64,000 bases of DNA from Sulfitobacter mediterraneus (GCF_003054325.1 NZ_QBKU01000004.1:124001-188000); one strand, 5' to 3'. Positions 17,802 through 26,516 are shown, counted from the stretch's first letter. The notes: generated by a model not told the origin, from the sequence alone. Made by a program: numbers and translations.

Positions 17802-18619
17802 CCTGGTGCGCAGCCTTTGATCTCAACCGAGTGTTTTTTTCCCAGCACGGTGATCACCATCTCCGAGCGGTTGACGGCCAATGCGCTGCCGCTGACCGAG
17901 GCCAGTTCCGCCTGAACCGTCAGCGTTCTGCCAGACCGGCTTGCGCGGGTTTCGCTCATCCACAGGTCGGGGTTCGGGGTTTCAAACACCACAACCTCTT
18001 TGCCGCCCGCGTGGGGCAAGGTCAGTGTGGCGGTGATTTGCAATCCATCTGACGTCGGCCGCAGGGCGCAGGTGGCGGATTTGACGCCCGCCTCCTTGGC
18101 CGAATAAGGCCGCGACGCCAAAGCGGCGGCAATCACCGGGGTTGGCTTGGTTGAGGTGCTGTCCAAGGTTGCGCTCAGGGTCAGTTGTTGCGGCACGCAG
18201 ATGTCGCTGCATACGCCAATGTCCAGCGTGGCATGCAGATTGATCGGTTGGCCTGACCGGCGCGGCGCGATGGCTAAGGGCAAGACGAGTTCGCGGGCAT
18301 AGCCAATGGTGCGCATCCCGCTTTGGCTGAAGACCTCTGGTGTGGGCCAGATCACCCGCACCGCTTTGAGATTGCCGGATTTCGACCAATTGAACTGTGG
18401 CGGGATACCCGCATCGCCGGGGGTGCGCCAATAGGTTTTCCACCCTGGTAGCAACGTCAATCGCAACGCGGCCACGCGGCTGCCGTCGGCCTGCTGCCAT
18501 CCGGTCAGAATGTCGCCGGTGACCGGGATCTCGAAAGCGTCCTGCGCCATTGCGGGCAGGGGCGCAAAGAGGGCCATCGCGCCACAAAGCGCGAGCGAGC
18601 TGAATAGACGTTTGATCAT
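17798..18619 (-). CDS. Periplasmic protein with DsbD alpha-type domain
   Basis: A 273-residue exported protein. A signal peptide (residues 1-25, ending PAMAQ) precedes a domain like the N-terminal thiol domain of DsbD: LLPGWKTYWRTPGDAGIPPQF, VLPLAIAP, and the cysteine pair in DIGVCSDICVPQQLTL. In DsbD this domain passes electrons to periplasmic partners through such a cysteine pair. There is no attached membrane or thioredoxin domain, so it is a stand-alone version. It is convergent with the RND operon (4-base overlap) and shares an upstream 11-mer with it. Confidence 0.85.
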   Translation of the reverse strand: MIKRLFSSLALCGAMALFAPLPAMAQDAFEIPVTGDILTGWQQADGSRVAALRLTLLPGWKTYWRTPGDAGIPPQFNWSKSGNLKAVRVIWPTPEVFSQSGMRTIGYARELVLPLAIAPRRSGQPINLHATLDIGVCSDICVPQQLTLSATLDSTSTKPTPVIAAALASRPYSAKEAGVKSATCALRPTSDGLQITATLTLPHAGGKEVVVFETPNPDLWMSETRASRSGRTLTVQAELASVSGSALAVNRSEMVITVLGKKHSVEIKGCAPG

Positions 18620-18647
18620 ACCCCTACATGGGACAATACGGCGTCAC

Positions 18648-18658
18648 AGCCAAGTCAC
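18648..18658 (-). promoter_or_regulatory. Candidate -35 region of the DsbD-like gene
   Basis: On the minus strand GTGACTTGGCT starts about 40 bases before the gene. The same 11-mer stands before the RND operon at 12858-12868. The matching -10 would be near CATGTA, 17 bases on, which is a weak fit. Confidence 0.25.
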
Positions 18659-18753
18659 GTTTGCATCAGCCATGTTTCGCGCCTTTGTGCCGCGCCCCTT
18701 GCCCCGATGGCGGTGAGGGTGCATCCTGAACGGGAAATTTGGGGACAATGTTG

Positions 18754-19323
18754 ATGGCCGATCAGGCGCTGGATCTCACAGGAAAGCTGCTTGTCGCGAT
18801 GCCGGGCATGGGCGATCCGCGGTTTGACCACTCGGTGATTTACCTTGTGAGCCACTCGGATGAAGGGGCCATGGGGCTGATCGTGAACAAGCCCGCGCCG
18901 GGCGTGTCGCTTGCCGATGTGCTGGATCAGTTGGAAAGCGCACCACCCTCCGGCGGCCCTTTGCATGGGGTGCATTTTGGCGGTCCGGTTGAAACAGGGC
19001 GTGGATTTGTTTTGCATTCGGATGAGTATTGCTCTGCGATCCATACGCTGAAGATTGCGCCGGGCTTTGCCCTTACAGCGACGCTGGATATTCTGGAAGA
19101 CATCGCGCAGGGCAACGGACCAGAAAGCAGCCTGCTGATGCTTGGGTATTCCGGCTGGGGTCCGGGGCAGCTTGAGGGCGAGATTGCGCAAAATGGCTGG
19201 CTGACCTGCGATGTGCCGCCGGGTCTGGTGTTTGGGATGACCGATGCCAAGAAATGGGCGGCGGCGCTGGAAAGCATCGGGATTGATCCTTTGGGACTTT
19301 CGGCCACCGCGGGCCACGCCTAG
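18754..19323 (+). CDS. yqgE: YqgE/AlgH family protein
   Basis: A 189-residue UPF0301 protein of unknown biochemical role. Family marks are LTGKLLVAMPGMGDPRFDHSV at the N-terminus, HSDEGAMGLIVNKP, HFGGPVETGRGFVLH and GYSGWGPGQLEGEI. The ATG at 18754 is preferred because GGGGA at 18741-18745 lies 8 bases upstream. An ATG at 18748 would be too close to it. The length fits the family. It stands alone, divergent from the DsbD-like gene. Confidence 0.9.
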   Translation: MADQALDLTGKLLVAMPGMGDPRFDHSVIYLVSHSDEGAMGLIVNKPAPGVSLADVLDQLESAPPSGGPLHGVHFGGPVETGRGFVLHSDEYCSAIHTLKIAPGFALTATLDILEDIAQGNGPESSLLMLGYSGWGPGQLEGEIAQNGWLTCDVPPGLVFGMTDAKKWAAALESIGIDPLGLSATAGHA

Positions 19324-19336
19324 CCAAGTAGCCGGA

Positions 19337-20278
19337 TCAGCGCGGCGCGGCGGCGCGTTGCAAACGATCATTGATCGCACGGCCCAGCCCCTGCATCGGT
19401 ACAGGCGCCACCGCGATCGGGCGGCCGGTGCTGTTGAGCTGATGCAGATGCCCAAAGAGGTTGGCTGCCGCTTCGGTCAGATCACCAGAGGCCGACAGGT
19501 TCAGATCACAGACCACCGGTCCAAAGCCCAGCAAGATCTCATCGCCCCGCGCGGAGGTCGCGTTCAGGCGCACAGCCGCATCTGGCGCATAATGCGAGGC
19601 CAGCTGCCCCGGCGCGATGATCTCGGATCCTTGGGCGTTTTGCACAGGTTGACCCAGCGCGGCTTCAATCGCCTCTTGCGGCAGGCCACCTGCACGCAGG
19701 ACAACAGGCGCCTCGCCGGTGAGGCCGACAATCGTGCTTTCCAATCCAACGGTACAGGGACCATCGTCCAGTACCGCCGTAATCCGCCCGGCAAGCCCGG
19801 CTTTGACATGATCGGCGGTTGTGGCGCTGATCCGGCCTGATGGATTGGCAGACGGGGCGGCTACCGGCCCGCCAAATTCGGCCAGCAGACGCCGCGCGGC
19901 GGGGTGCATCGGCACGCGCAGGGCAACGCTGTCCAAGCCAGCCGTCACCAAAGGCGACAACCCCTGATCATCGCGCAGCGGCAAAACCAAAGTCAGCGGG
20001 CCGGGCCAAAAGGCGCTCGCCAGTATTTCGGCGGCATCGGACCATTCTGCGTAGTCCTGCGCCATCGCTGCATCCGCCAGATGGACGATCAGTGGATTGA
20101 AGCTGGGCCGGCCTTTTGCCTCGTAAATCCCCGCTACCGCCTGCCCATTGGTGGCATCTGCACCAAGGCCGTAAACCGTCTCTGTCGGGAAGGCGACCAA
20201 ACTCCCTTGGCGCAGCAACGCGGCTGCACTGGCGATGCCATCCTGCGTGGCGGAGAGGATTTTTGTGTCCATGTCCAT
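19337..20278 (-). CDS. tsaC: L-threonylcarbamoyladenylate synthase, Sua5 type
   Basis: A 313-residue enzyme making threonylcarbamoyl-AMP from threonine, bicarbonate and ATP for the t6A modification of ANN-decoding tRNAs. The YrdC core shows FPTETVYGLGADA, IYEAKGRPSFNPLIVH, PSANPSGRISATTADHV and the TVGLESTIV loop. A C-terminal Sua5 domain follows (PGQLASHYAPDAAVRL). Two in-frame ATGs six bases apart (20278 and 20272) are equally usable. It is convergent with yqgE (13-base gap) and divergent from the acyl-CoA dehydrogenase gene. Confidence 0.93.
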   Translation of the reverse strand: MDMDTKILSATQDGIASAAALLRQGSLVAFPTETVYGLGADATNGQAVAGIYEAKGRPSFNPLIVHLADAAMAQDYAEWSDAAEILASAFWPGPLTLVLPLRDDQGLSPLVTAGLDSVALRVPMHPAARRLLAEFGGPVAAPSANPSGRISATTADHVKAGLAGRITAVLDDGPCTVGLESTIVGLTGEAPVVLRAGGLPQEAIEAALGQPVQNAQGSEIIAPGQLASHYAPDAAVRLNATSARGDEILLGFGPVVCDLNLSASGDLTEAAANLFGHLHQLNSTGRPIAVAPVPMQGLGRAINDRLQRAAAPR

Positions 20279-20410
20279 CTCTGTCCGTGACGCCGCGTTC
20301 AGGTTGCGGGACTGCGGTTGCCGTTTCATGCTGATCTCAATACCAGCAGCCCTTAGCAGGGCAGGATCGTGTTTGCCAAGCGCCTGCACGCCCTAACAGG
20401 AGTATTGCCC

Positions 20411-22123
20411 ATGCCATATCGTGCCGCTGTCGATGACTTTGACTTCCTTCTGGGGCAGGTGATTGATTTTTCCGCGCTCAGTGAGACGACGCGATTTGCC
20501 GATGCCACCCAAGATATGTCCAAGGCGATCCTGTCTGAGGCCGGCAAGATGTGTGACGCGGTGTTGGCCCCGTTGCAAAGGGCCGGCGATCTGCATCCCG
20601 CGCGGTTGGACAACGGCGTGGTTCGGACCTCGCCAGGCTATGCCGAGGGGTTCAAGGCGATTGCCGATGGGGGCTGGATCGGGATGTCAGCGGACCCGGA
20701 CTATGGCGGGATGGGCCTGCCGATGAGCCTGACCTACGTAGTTAACGAGATGATGAGCGGCGCGTGCCTGTCACTGCAACTGGCCCCTTTGATGTCTCAG
20801 GGCCAGATTGAGGCGTTGGAGCATCATGCCTCGGATGCGATCAAGGCGCTGTATCTGCCCAAGCTGATCAGCGGCGAATGGACAGGGACGATGAACCTGA
20901 CCGAACCGCAGGCCGGATCAGATGTGGGGGCATTGTCGTCCAAGGCGATTGACAACGGCGATGGCAGCTATGCGATCACCGGGCAAAAGATTTACATTTC
21001 ATGGGGCGACAACGATTTTGCCGCCAATATCTGCCATCTAGTGTTGGCGCGTTTGCCGGATGCCCCGGCAGGCACCAAGGGGATCAGTCTGTTTCTGGTG
21101 CCGAAGTATTTGCCGGACGACAACGGCGATCCGGGCACGCGCAACACGCTCTCGGTGGTCAGTTTGGAGCACAAGATGGGCCTGCATGGATCGCCAACCG
21201 CGGTGATGCAATATGATGGTGCAACCGGTTGGCTGGTTGGACCGGAGCATGGCGGGATGGCCGCGATGTTTACCATGATGAACAATGCGCGGCTTGGCGT
21301 TGGCGGGCAGGGGATTGGCGTGGCCGAAGCGGCCTGCCAGCAGGCGATGGCCTATGCAATGGAACGCAAACAGGGGCGGGCGGGCGCGGGTGGCACGGGC
21401 ACAATTGCAGAGCATGCAGATGTGCGTCGAATGCTGATGACCATGAAGGCCGACACCTATGCGGCGCGGGCGATTGCGCTGTCTTGCGCCCATGCGACTG
21501 ATATGGGCAGCGCCACCGGCGCTGCGGACTGGACCGCGCGCGCGGCGTTTTTGACCCCGATTGCCAAGGCATTTGGGTCCGATGTCGGGATCGAGGTCGC
21601 GCAAACCGGAATGCAGGTGCATGGCGGCATGGGCGTCATCGAAGAGACCGGCGCGGCGCAATACAGCCGCGATGTGCGCGTGACGGCGATCTATGAAGGT
21701 ACCAACGGCATCCAGGCGATGGATCTTGTGGGACGCAAAATGATGGACGGAGGCGAGGCGGCGAACCGGCTGCTCGATGAAATCGAAGCCGAGATTGAAG
21801 GCGCAAGGTTGCATTTCCCGAATATGGCCGATGCGGTTTGGCAATCCTGTGAGACCCTGCGCGAGGCGACCGACTGGATGGTGGCACAGAGCGATATGAA
21901 TGCACGGTTTGCCGGGGCGGTGCCGTATCTGCGGGCCTTTGCGCGGGTTTTGGGCGGGCACCTGCATTTGCTGTCGGCCAAGGCAGACAAAGGCGGCCCA
22001 CGGGAAAAGCTGGCGCGTTTCTATATTCAACGGCTATTGCCGGAACATCAGGGCCTTTTGGCGCATGCACAGGCAGGCGACAAAGACTTATTTGCCCTCA
22101 CAACAGAAGAGTTGATTGCATAA
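20411..22123 (+). CDS. Acyl-CoA dehydrogenase, DmdC-like
   Basis: A 570-residue FAD-dependent dehydrogenase with the extra N- and C-terminal segments typical of the DmdC group, which includes 3-methylmercaptopropionyl-CoA dehydrogenases of marine Roseobacters. Visible are MNLTEPQAGSDVGALS and KIYISWGDNDF (FAD/substrate region), QVHGGMGVIEETGAAQ, and YEGTNGIQAMDLVGRK carrying the presumed catalytic glutamate. The start MPYRAAVDDF follows AGGAG at 8 bases. No dmdA or dmdB is present here, so the substrate may be a different acyl-CoA. Electrons would go to ETF and then to the ETF-QO encoded at 33.2 kb. The next gene starts within its stop codon (TAATG). Confidence 0.9.
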   Translation: MPYRAAVDDFDFLLGQVIDFSALSETTRFADATQDMSKAILSEAGKMCDAVLAPLQRAGDLHPARLDNGVVRTSPGYAEGFKAIADGGWIGMSADPDYGGMGLPMSLTYVVNEMMSGACLSLQLAPLMSQGQIEALEHHASDAIKALYLPKLISGEWTGTMNLTEPQAGSDVGALSSKAIDNGDGSYAITGQKIYISWGDNDFAANICHLVLARLPDAPAGTKGISLFLVPKYLPDDNGDPGTRNTLSVVSLEHKMGLHGSPTAVMQYDGATGWLVGPEHGGMAAMFTMMNNARLGVGGQGIGVAEAACQQAMAYAMERKQGRAGAGGTGTIAEHADVRRMLMTMKADTYAARAIALSCAHATDMGSATGAADWTARAAFLTPIAKAFGSDVGIEVAQTGMQVHGGMGVIEETGAAQYSRDVRVTAIYEGTNGIQAMDLVGRKMMDGGEAANRLLDEIEAEIEGARLHFPNMADAVWQSCETLREATDWMVAQSDMNARFAGAVPYLRAFARVLGGHLHLLSAKADKGGPREKLARFYIQRLLPEHQGLLAHAQAGDKDLFALTTEELIA

Positions 22124-23175
22124 TGGCTGATTTTGCACCCGAAGGTATCCGCTATCCTTGGGACACGCCGCCCGCCCACGGCACCGAAGCGATCGAGGTT
22201 GCGCCGGGGGTATTGTGGCTGCGCATGCCATTGCCGATGAAGCTGGACCATGTGAACATCTACGCGCTGGATGAGGGTGACAGCTGGACCATCATCGACA
22301 CCGGATTTTCATCGAAAAAGTCCAAGGCGATCTGGCAAGAAGCCATGGACGGCCCGCTGGGCGGTAAGCCGGTCTCGCGGGTTGTGGTGACCCACCATCA
22401 CCCCGATCACGTGGGTCTTGCGGGATGGTTTCAGACCGAATTTGGTGCCGAATTGGTGACAACGCGCACTGCATGGCTGACGGCGCGGATGCTGACGTTG
22501 GATGAACAAGAGGTCGCCCCTGCCGAAACGCTGAGCTTTTACCGCCAGTCGGGCATGGACAACGAGATCTATGAAAAACGCCGGACGGACCGACCGTTCA
22601 ACTTTGCCGATATCGTCGCGCCCTTGCCGCTTGGCTATACGCGGATCAAACAGGATGACACGATCACCATGGGCGGGCGCGTTTGGGACGTGCATATGGG
22701 TAACGGCCACGCCCCCGAACACGCCACATTCTGGAGCCGCGATGACAATCTGGTGATTGCGGGCGATCAGATCCTGCCATCGATCAGCCCCAATGTCGGC
22801 GTCTACCCGACCGAACCTATGGCGGACCCCATTGGCGAATGGCTTGAGGCTTGCGAGCGGTTGGCGCCGATGGCCCGGCCTGATCATCTGGTGCTGGGCG
22901 GGCACAAACTGCCGTTTACGGGATTGCCCAAACGGATGTCGCAGCTGATTGAGAATCACCATGGTGCGCTCGACCGTCTGCTGGCGTTTATCGAAACGCC
23001 CAAAGCGGCCTCTGAATGTTTCCCGCCGCTGTTCAAAAGATCGATAGGTGAGGCGGAATATGGCTTGGCCTTGGTTGAGTCCGTCGCGCATTTGAGCCAC
23101 CTTTACCAAACCGGCCTTGCCACACGCGACAAACGTGAGGCGGACGGTGCATGGGTGTATCAACGCGAGGACTAG
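22123..23175 (+). CDS. Metallo-beta-lactamase-fold hydrolase
   Basis: A 350-residue MBL-fold protein. The metal motif VVVTHHHPDHVGLAG lies near residues 87-101, further ligands are MGNGHAPEHATFW (His) and VIAGDQILPSIS (Asp), and GGHKLPFTGL supplies a late His. A C-terminal helical extension (about 265-350) is like that of the larger MBL-fold thioesterase or hydrolase group. It is coupled to the acyl-CoA dehydrogenase by TAATG, so it may hydrolyse an acyl-CoA or ester in the same route. This is inference. Confidence 0.85.
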   Translation: MADFAPEGIRYPWDTPPAHGTEAIEVAPGVLWLRMPLPMKLDHVNIYALDEGDSWTIIDTGFSSKKSKAIWQEAMDGPLGGKPVSRVVVTHHHPDHVGLAGWFQTEFGAELVTTRTAWLTARMLTLDEQEVAPAETLSFYRQSGMDNEIYEKRRTDRPFNFADIVAPLPLGYTRIKQDDTITMGGRVWDVHMGNGHAPEHATFWSRDDNLVIAGDQILPSISPNVGVYPTEPMADPIGEWLEACERLAPMARPDHLVLGGHKLPFTGLPKRMSQLIENHHGALDRLLAFIETPKAASECFPPLFKRSIGEAEYGLALVESVAHLSHLYQTGLATRDKREADGAWVYQRED

Positions 23176-23184
23176 AAATTGCCA

Positions 23185-23658
23185 ATGGATGATGAGATCA
23201 GGACCGCCGCCGAAGCCTTTGAGGCGGATGCCATGCCGCGTGTGCATGAGGTGCATTCCGATCCGTCCAGCCGCAATGCCTGCGATCAGGAAATCCCGCA
23301 AAGCGTCAAAGACAAGCCGGTGACGCAGAAATCGCCTGCGCAATGGGCCTATGAACGTGTGGTGCTCTATCTCAAAAATTTTGAGGAACAGCTCGACAAT
23401 GAACACGAGGTCGCCATGGGCTTTACCGGCACCGAAGCCGGAGTGCTGCGGATCGAGGGGATGGGATATTTTGACCCCGATATCGTGACGTTCTATGGGG
23501 CAGATCAATCCGGCGGACGGACGCAGCTGATCCAACATGTGAGCCAGTTGAATGTTGTCCTGCGGGCGCTGCCCAAAATGGTGCAGAACGCGGCCCCGAA
23601 CCGGATTGGTTTCCGGCTGGTCGAAGATTTGGAAAAATCCGGCGATGATCCGGCCTAG
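23185..23658 (+). CDS. Conserved protein of unknown function
   Basis: A 157-residue soluble protein. The first 50 residues are polar and low in structure. The rest is a compact domain with SPAQWAYERVVLYLKNFEEQL, EVAMGFTGTEAGVLRIEGMGYFDPD and RTQLIQHVSQLNVVLRALPK. It may belong to a DUF found in this order (my guess is DUF6173, not verified). The ATG at 23185 is chosen; a TTG two codons earlier is possible. It follows the MBL gene by 9 bases, so it is probably the third gene of that operon. Confidence 0.7.
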   Translation: MDDEIRTAAEAFEADAMPRVHEVHSDPSSRNACDQEIPQSVKDKPVTQKSPAQWAYERVVLYLKNFEEQLDNEHEVAMGFTGTEAGVLRIEGMGYFDPDIVTFYGADQSGGRTQLIQHVSQLNVVLRALPKMVQNAAPNRIGFRLVEDLEKSGDDPA

Positions 23659-23760
23659 CGGGGTAAGCGCATAGATGTGACGATCTGATGCTTTGACCGC
23701 GTGACAGCGCCGTGCAATTAGGATAGCAAACCCGCAAACCAATTTACCGAGGACCGCAAA

Positions 23761-23895
23761 ATGGCCGAACACGAACATGGCAGCATGAACTACGAAGCGC
23801 AGGAAAAGACCTTTGCTGGCTTCATGTCTTTTACAACCAAATCCGTGATTGTGATTTTGGTTCTACTGGTGCTGATGGCGATCTTTATCCGCTAA
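23761..23895 (+). CDS. aa3-type cytochrome c oxidase subunit IV
   Basis: A 44-codon gene. The protein begins MAEHEHGSMNYEAQEKTF, continues GFMSFTTKSV and ends in one hydrophobic helix and FIR. This matches the very short subunit IV of alphaproteobacterial aa3 oxidases, a single-helix accessory subunit of the proton-pumping terminal oxidase in the inner membrane. As is common, it lies away from the genes for the large subunits. A possible promoter is the TTGACC at 23693-23698 upstream. Confidence 0.88.
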   Translation: MAEHEHGSMNYEAQEKTFAGFMSFTTKSVIVILVLLVLMAIFIR

Positions 23896-23923
23896 GGCGG
23901 TTGCCAAACTCAAAGGTGTTTCT

Positions 23924-24529
23924 GTGACACGTTATTTTGCCGGTCTGGCACTGGTCGCCTTGTTGGCGGGATGTGCCGCAGACACCAGCCCCGACAGCCC
24001 GATCGAAGCCGTGCAAGCAGCGGCCTATCAGGCGCCGGGGCCAAAGACCCTGACCGTCTTCACTATGGTCAACAACCGCACCGGCAGTGGCGGACACACC
24101 GCGTTGATGGTCAATGGATCACAGCGTGTGATCTTTGATCCGGCAGGATCGTTCCGTGATCCGCGTGTCACCGAACGGGGTGATGTGCTTTACGGTGTGA
24201 CGCCCGGTTGGCTTCAGGCTTATAAATCGGCGCACGCCCGCAGCACCTATCACGTGGTCAGTCAGGAATTTGTCGTCACGCCGGAACAGGCGGAAAAAGC
24301 CTTGCGTCTGGTGCAGGCCAATGGCGCGGTGCCGGGGGCGTTCTGCGCCAATGCGACGACCGGGATCCTCAGCCAGATTGACGGGTTTGAGGGCGTGAAA
24401 CAGACGTTTTATCCGGTCAAGCTGATGGAACAGATCGAAAGCTTTCCCGGAGTGCGCACGACGCGTCTTTATGAAAATGACGCAGGCGATGTGATCGATG
24501 CGGTGAGGGCTGGCCAGTTGGCGCAATAA
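23924..24529 (+). CDS. Lipoprotein of unknown function, possible permuted papain-like fold
   Basis: A 201-residue lipoprotein starting with GTG. The signal peptide ends in the lipobox LLAGC (Cys 17). The mature part carries SGGHTALMVNGSQRVIFDPAG near residue 55 and AVPGAFCANATTGIL near 140. The order histidine then cysteine, each in a suitable local context, recalls the circularly permuted NlpC/P60 or LRAT-like group. This assignment is inference without alignment. It is convergent with azlD. Confidence 0.7.
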   Translation: MTRYFAGLALVALLAGCAADTSPDSPIEAVQAAAYQAPGPKTLTVFTMVNNRTGSGGHTALMVNGSQRVIFDPAGSFRDPRVTERGDVLYGVTPGWLQAYKSAHARSTYHVVSQEFVVTPEQAEKALRLVQANGAVPGAFCANATTGILSQIDGFEGVKQTFYPVKLMEQIESFPGVRTTRLYENDAGDVIDAVRAGQLAQ

Positions 24530-24535
24530 GCGGCC

Positions 24536-24862
24536 TCACCCCAGCAGATACAACAGCCCATACAACGTGAATGCGCCTGACAGGATCGCCGCGATCACGT
24601 TCTTGCTGAGCAGCCCGACCAACAGCGTGACACAGGCCGCCGCAAGGCGGGCCGGCTCTGTCTCGCCGCCCGTGGCTTGCGGCCAGATCACCTGCGGCGC
24701 GACAAGGGCGGGCAAAATGGCAACAGCGGTATAACGCAAGTGCCGCAGCAACCAATCGGGCATGGCCCGTGATCCAACCAAACCTGTAAAGACAAAGCGC
24801 AGGAAAAAACTGCCGATACCAAGGGCGATGATCACGATCCAAAGGGTGGTTTTGTCGATCAT
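24536..24862 (-). CDS. azlD: AzlD-type small subunit of a branched-chain amino acid exporter
   Basis: A 108-residue membrane protein with four hydrophobic segments (TLWIVIIALGIGSFFLRF, HLRYTAVAILPALVAPQ, RLAAACVTLLVGLLSKN, IAAILSGAFTLYGLLYL). It follows azlC with an ATGA overlap. AzlC and AzlD together form an exporter of branched-chain or other hydrophobic amino acids. Confidence 0.88.
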   Translation of the reverse strand: MIDKTTLWIVIIALGIGSFFLRFVFTGLVGSRAMPDWLLRHLRYTAVAILPALVAPQVIWPQATGGETEPARLAAACVTLLVGLLSKNVIAAILSGAFTLYGLLYLLG

Positions 24863-25578
24863 TCTGCCCGCCCCCGTTTGCGTTCCTGCCAAAGCTCCGT
24901 TTGCGCTCCGGCCATCATCCCGACAATGCCAGCCACCATCAGGCCCAGCGAATAAGGGATGCCAGCGGCCAACAGGCTGACCACTACGGCCACCAATGCG
25001 GCAACCACATGGGCCAACGTGCGAAACATCGGCGCGATCATTGCCAGAAACGTGATCGGAATCGCAAAATCCAGCGCCCAGCCATCGGGAAACCATGCGC
25101 CGAGGTAGGCACCAACAAAGGTAAACCCGTACCAAAGCGGCACAATTGGTGTGACCACGCCAAAGAAGTAGGCCATCCGCATCGGGATAGACATCTCGGG
25201 GCGGCGTTCATATTCGGCGACCGAGACCACATAGGATTGATCGACGGTCAAATAGGCGGCCAGCGCCCGTTGCCACAGCGGGGCCGCGCCGATGTAGGGG
25301 GTCAGTGCCGCAGAATACATCGCCATGCGCAGGTTCACCGCCAGCGATGAGATGATCACCACAAGGGTCGGCGCCTGTTCCTGCATCAGTTGCAACGCGG
25401 TAAATTGCGCCGCGCCTGCGATCACCACAATCGAAAAGGTCAGGGTTTCGATCACGCTGAGGCCGGCCTCTGTTGCCACAAGGCCAAACAACGAGGCAAA
25501 GGGAATGATCACCAGAATGAACGGAGAGCTGTCAACGATCCCCTTCAAATAGGTTGATTTTGCGGTGGTGGTGGCCAT
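24859..25578 (-). CDS. azlC: AzlC-type large subunit of a branched-chain amino acid exporter
   Basis: A 239-residue inner membrane protein with about six helices. Family marks are ILVIIPFASLFGLVATEAGL, the VVIAGAAQFTALQLM helix, and NLRMAMYSAALTPYIG, followed by VDQSYVVSVAEYERRP. It pairs with azlD, whose start overlaps its stop. Its ATG lies 23 bases from the ATG of divergent fdhD, so the two promoters must overlap or lie inside the neighbouring genes. No Lrp-type regulator is adjacent. Confidence 0.9.
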   Translation of the reverse strand: MATTTAKSTYLKGIVDSSPFILVIIPFASLFGLVATEAGLSVIETLTFSIVVIAGAAQFTALQLMQEQAPTLVVIISSLAVNLRMAMYSAALTPYIGAAPLWQRALAAYLTVDQSYVVSVAEYERRPEMSIPMRMAYFFGVVTPIVPLWYGFTFVGAYLGAWFPDGWALDFAIPITFLAMIAPMFRTLAHVVAALVAVVVSLLAAGIPYSLGLMVAGIVGMMAGAQTELWQERKRGRAE

Positions 25579-25601
25579 GGGAAATCCCTAACTTACCGGC
25601 C

Positions 25602-26516
25602 ATGACTAGCGCCATTGGTGGGGGGATACAATTGGCACAAGACCCAGATGTGACCGAATATCTGATTGCACCAGATCCAGCGGCGGCGCGGCTGACCCGG
25701 CCTGTGACGGGCAAGGATCACAATGGCAATGAAACGACCATTCGTGTGGTCGAGGAACGCCCGCTTACGATCTATCTCAACAGTCAGGAAATCGTAACGG
25801 CGATGACCATCGGGGATTATCCCGAATATCTGGCGCTGGGGTTTTTGCGCAACCAACACATGCTGCGCCCGGATGAAGAGATCACCCGCGTTGATTATGA
25901 CGAGGAGCTTGAAACGGTGGTTGTTCGCACCGCCCGCGCCACGGATTACGAAGACAAAATGCGCCGCAAGACCCGCACCAGCGGCTGTGCCGTTGGCACG
26001 GTTTTTGGCGATATGATGGAGGGGCTGGACGAGGTCGTGCTGGCAGATTCGCAGGTGCGCAGCTCATGGCTCTATACTCTGTCGGCCAAGATCAATCGCA
26101 CACCATCGCTGTACCTTGAGGCAGGCGCGATCCATGGGACAGTGCTGTGCCAAGAGGATAAGCCATTGGTTTATATGGAAGACGTTGGTCGCCACAATGC
26201 GGTGGACAAGATCGCAGGCTGGATGATGTCCGAAGGGGTCAAGGCAGATGACAAGGTCCTGTATACCACCGGGCGGTTGACCTCTGAGATGGTGATCAAA
26301 ACCGCGATGATGGGCATTCCGGTGCTGGTATCACGTTCAGGCTTTACCGCTTGGGGCGTCGAGATCGCACAGCAGATCGGGCTGACTCTGATTGGCCGGA
26401 TGAAAGGCAAGCGCTTTGTCTGTCTCAGCGGCGAGGCCCGACTGATCCGCGATGCGGACCCCGCGCAGGTGGCTGAAGAGCCGCGTAAATCAGGCCGCAA
26501 GGGGGGCAAGGGATGA
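25602..26516 (+). CDS. fdhD: Formate dehydrogenase sulfurtransferase FdhD
   Basis: A 304-residue protein that moves sulfur from cysteine desulfurase to the bis-MGD cofactor of formate dehydrogenase. Typical segments are RPLTIYLNSQEI, YPEYLALGFLRNQ, YMEDVGRHNAVDKIAGW, TGRLTSEMVIK and LVSRSGFTAWGVEIA. The active-site loop reads TRTSGCAVGT, with one cysteine (Cys 129) where the E. coli protein has a CxxC pair. The start MTSAIGG is used because a family-like N-terminus follows. Its stop overlaps the mobA start (ATGA), opening a four-gene cofactor operon. Confidence 0.93.
   Translation: MTSAIGGGIQLAQDPDVTEYLIAPDPAAARLTRPVTGKDHNGNETTIRVVEERPLTIYLNSQEIVTAMTIGDYPEYLALGFLRNQHMLRPDEEITRVDYDEELETVVVRTARATDYEDKMRRKTRTSGCAVGTVFGDMMEGLDEVVLADSQVRSSWLYTLSAKINRTPSLYLEAGAIHGTVLCQEDKPLVYMEDVGRHNAVDKIAGWMMSEGVKADDKVLYTTGRLTSEMVIKTAMMGIPVLVSRSGFTAWGVEIAQQIGLTLIGRMKGKRFVCLSGEARLIRDADPAQVAEEPRKSGRKGGKG

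Noticed and set aside
22309..23778. A 489-codon open frame on the minus strand
   Set aside because: Antisense to the MBL gene and its neighbour, without any motif.
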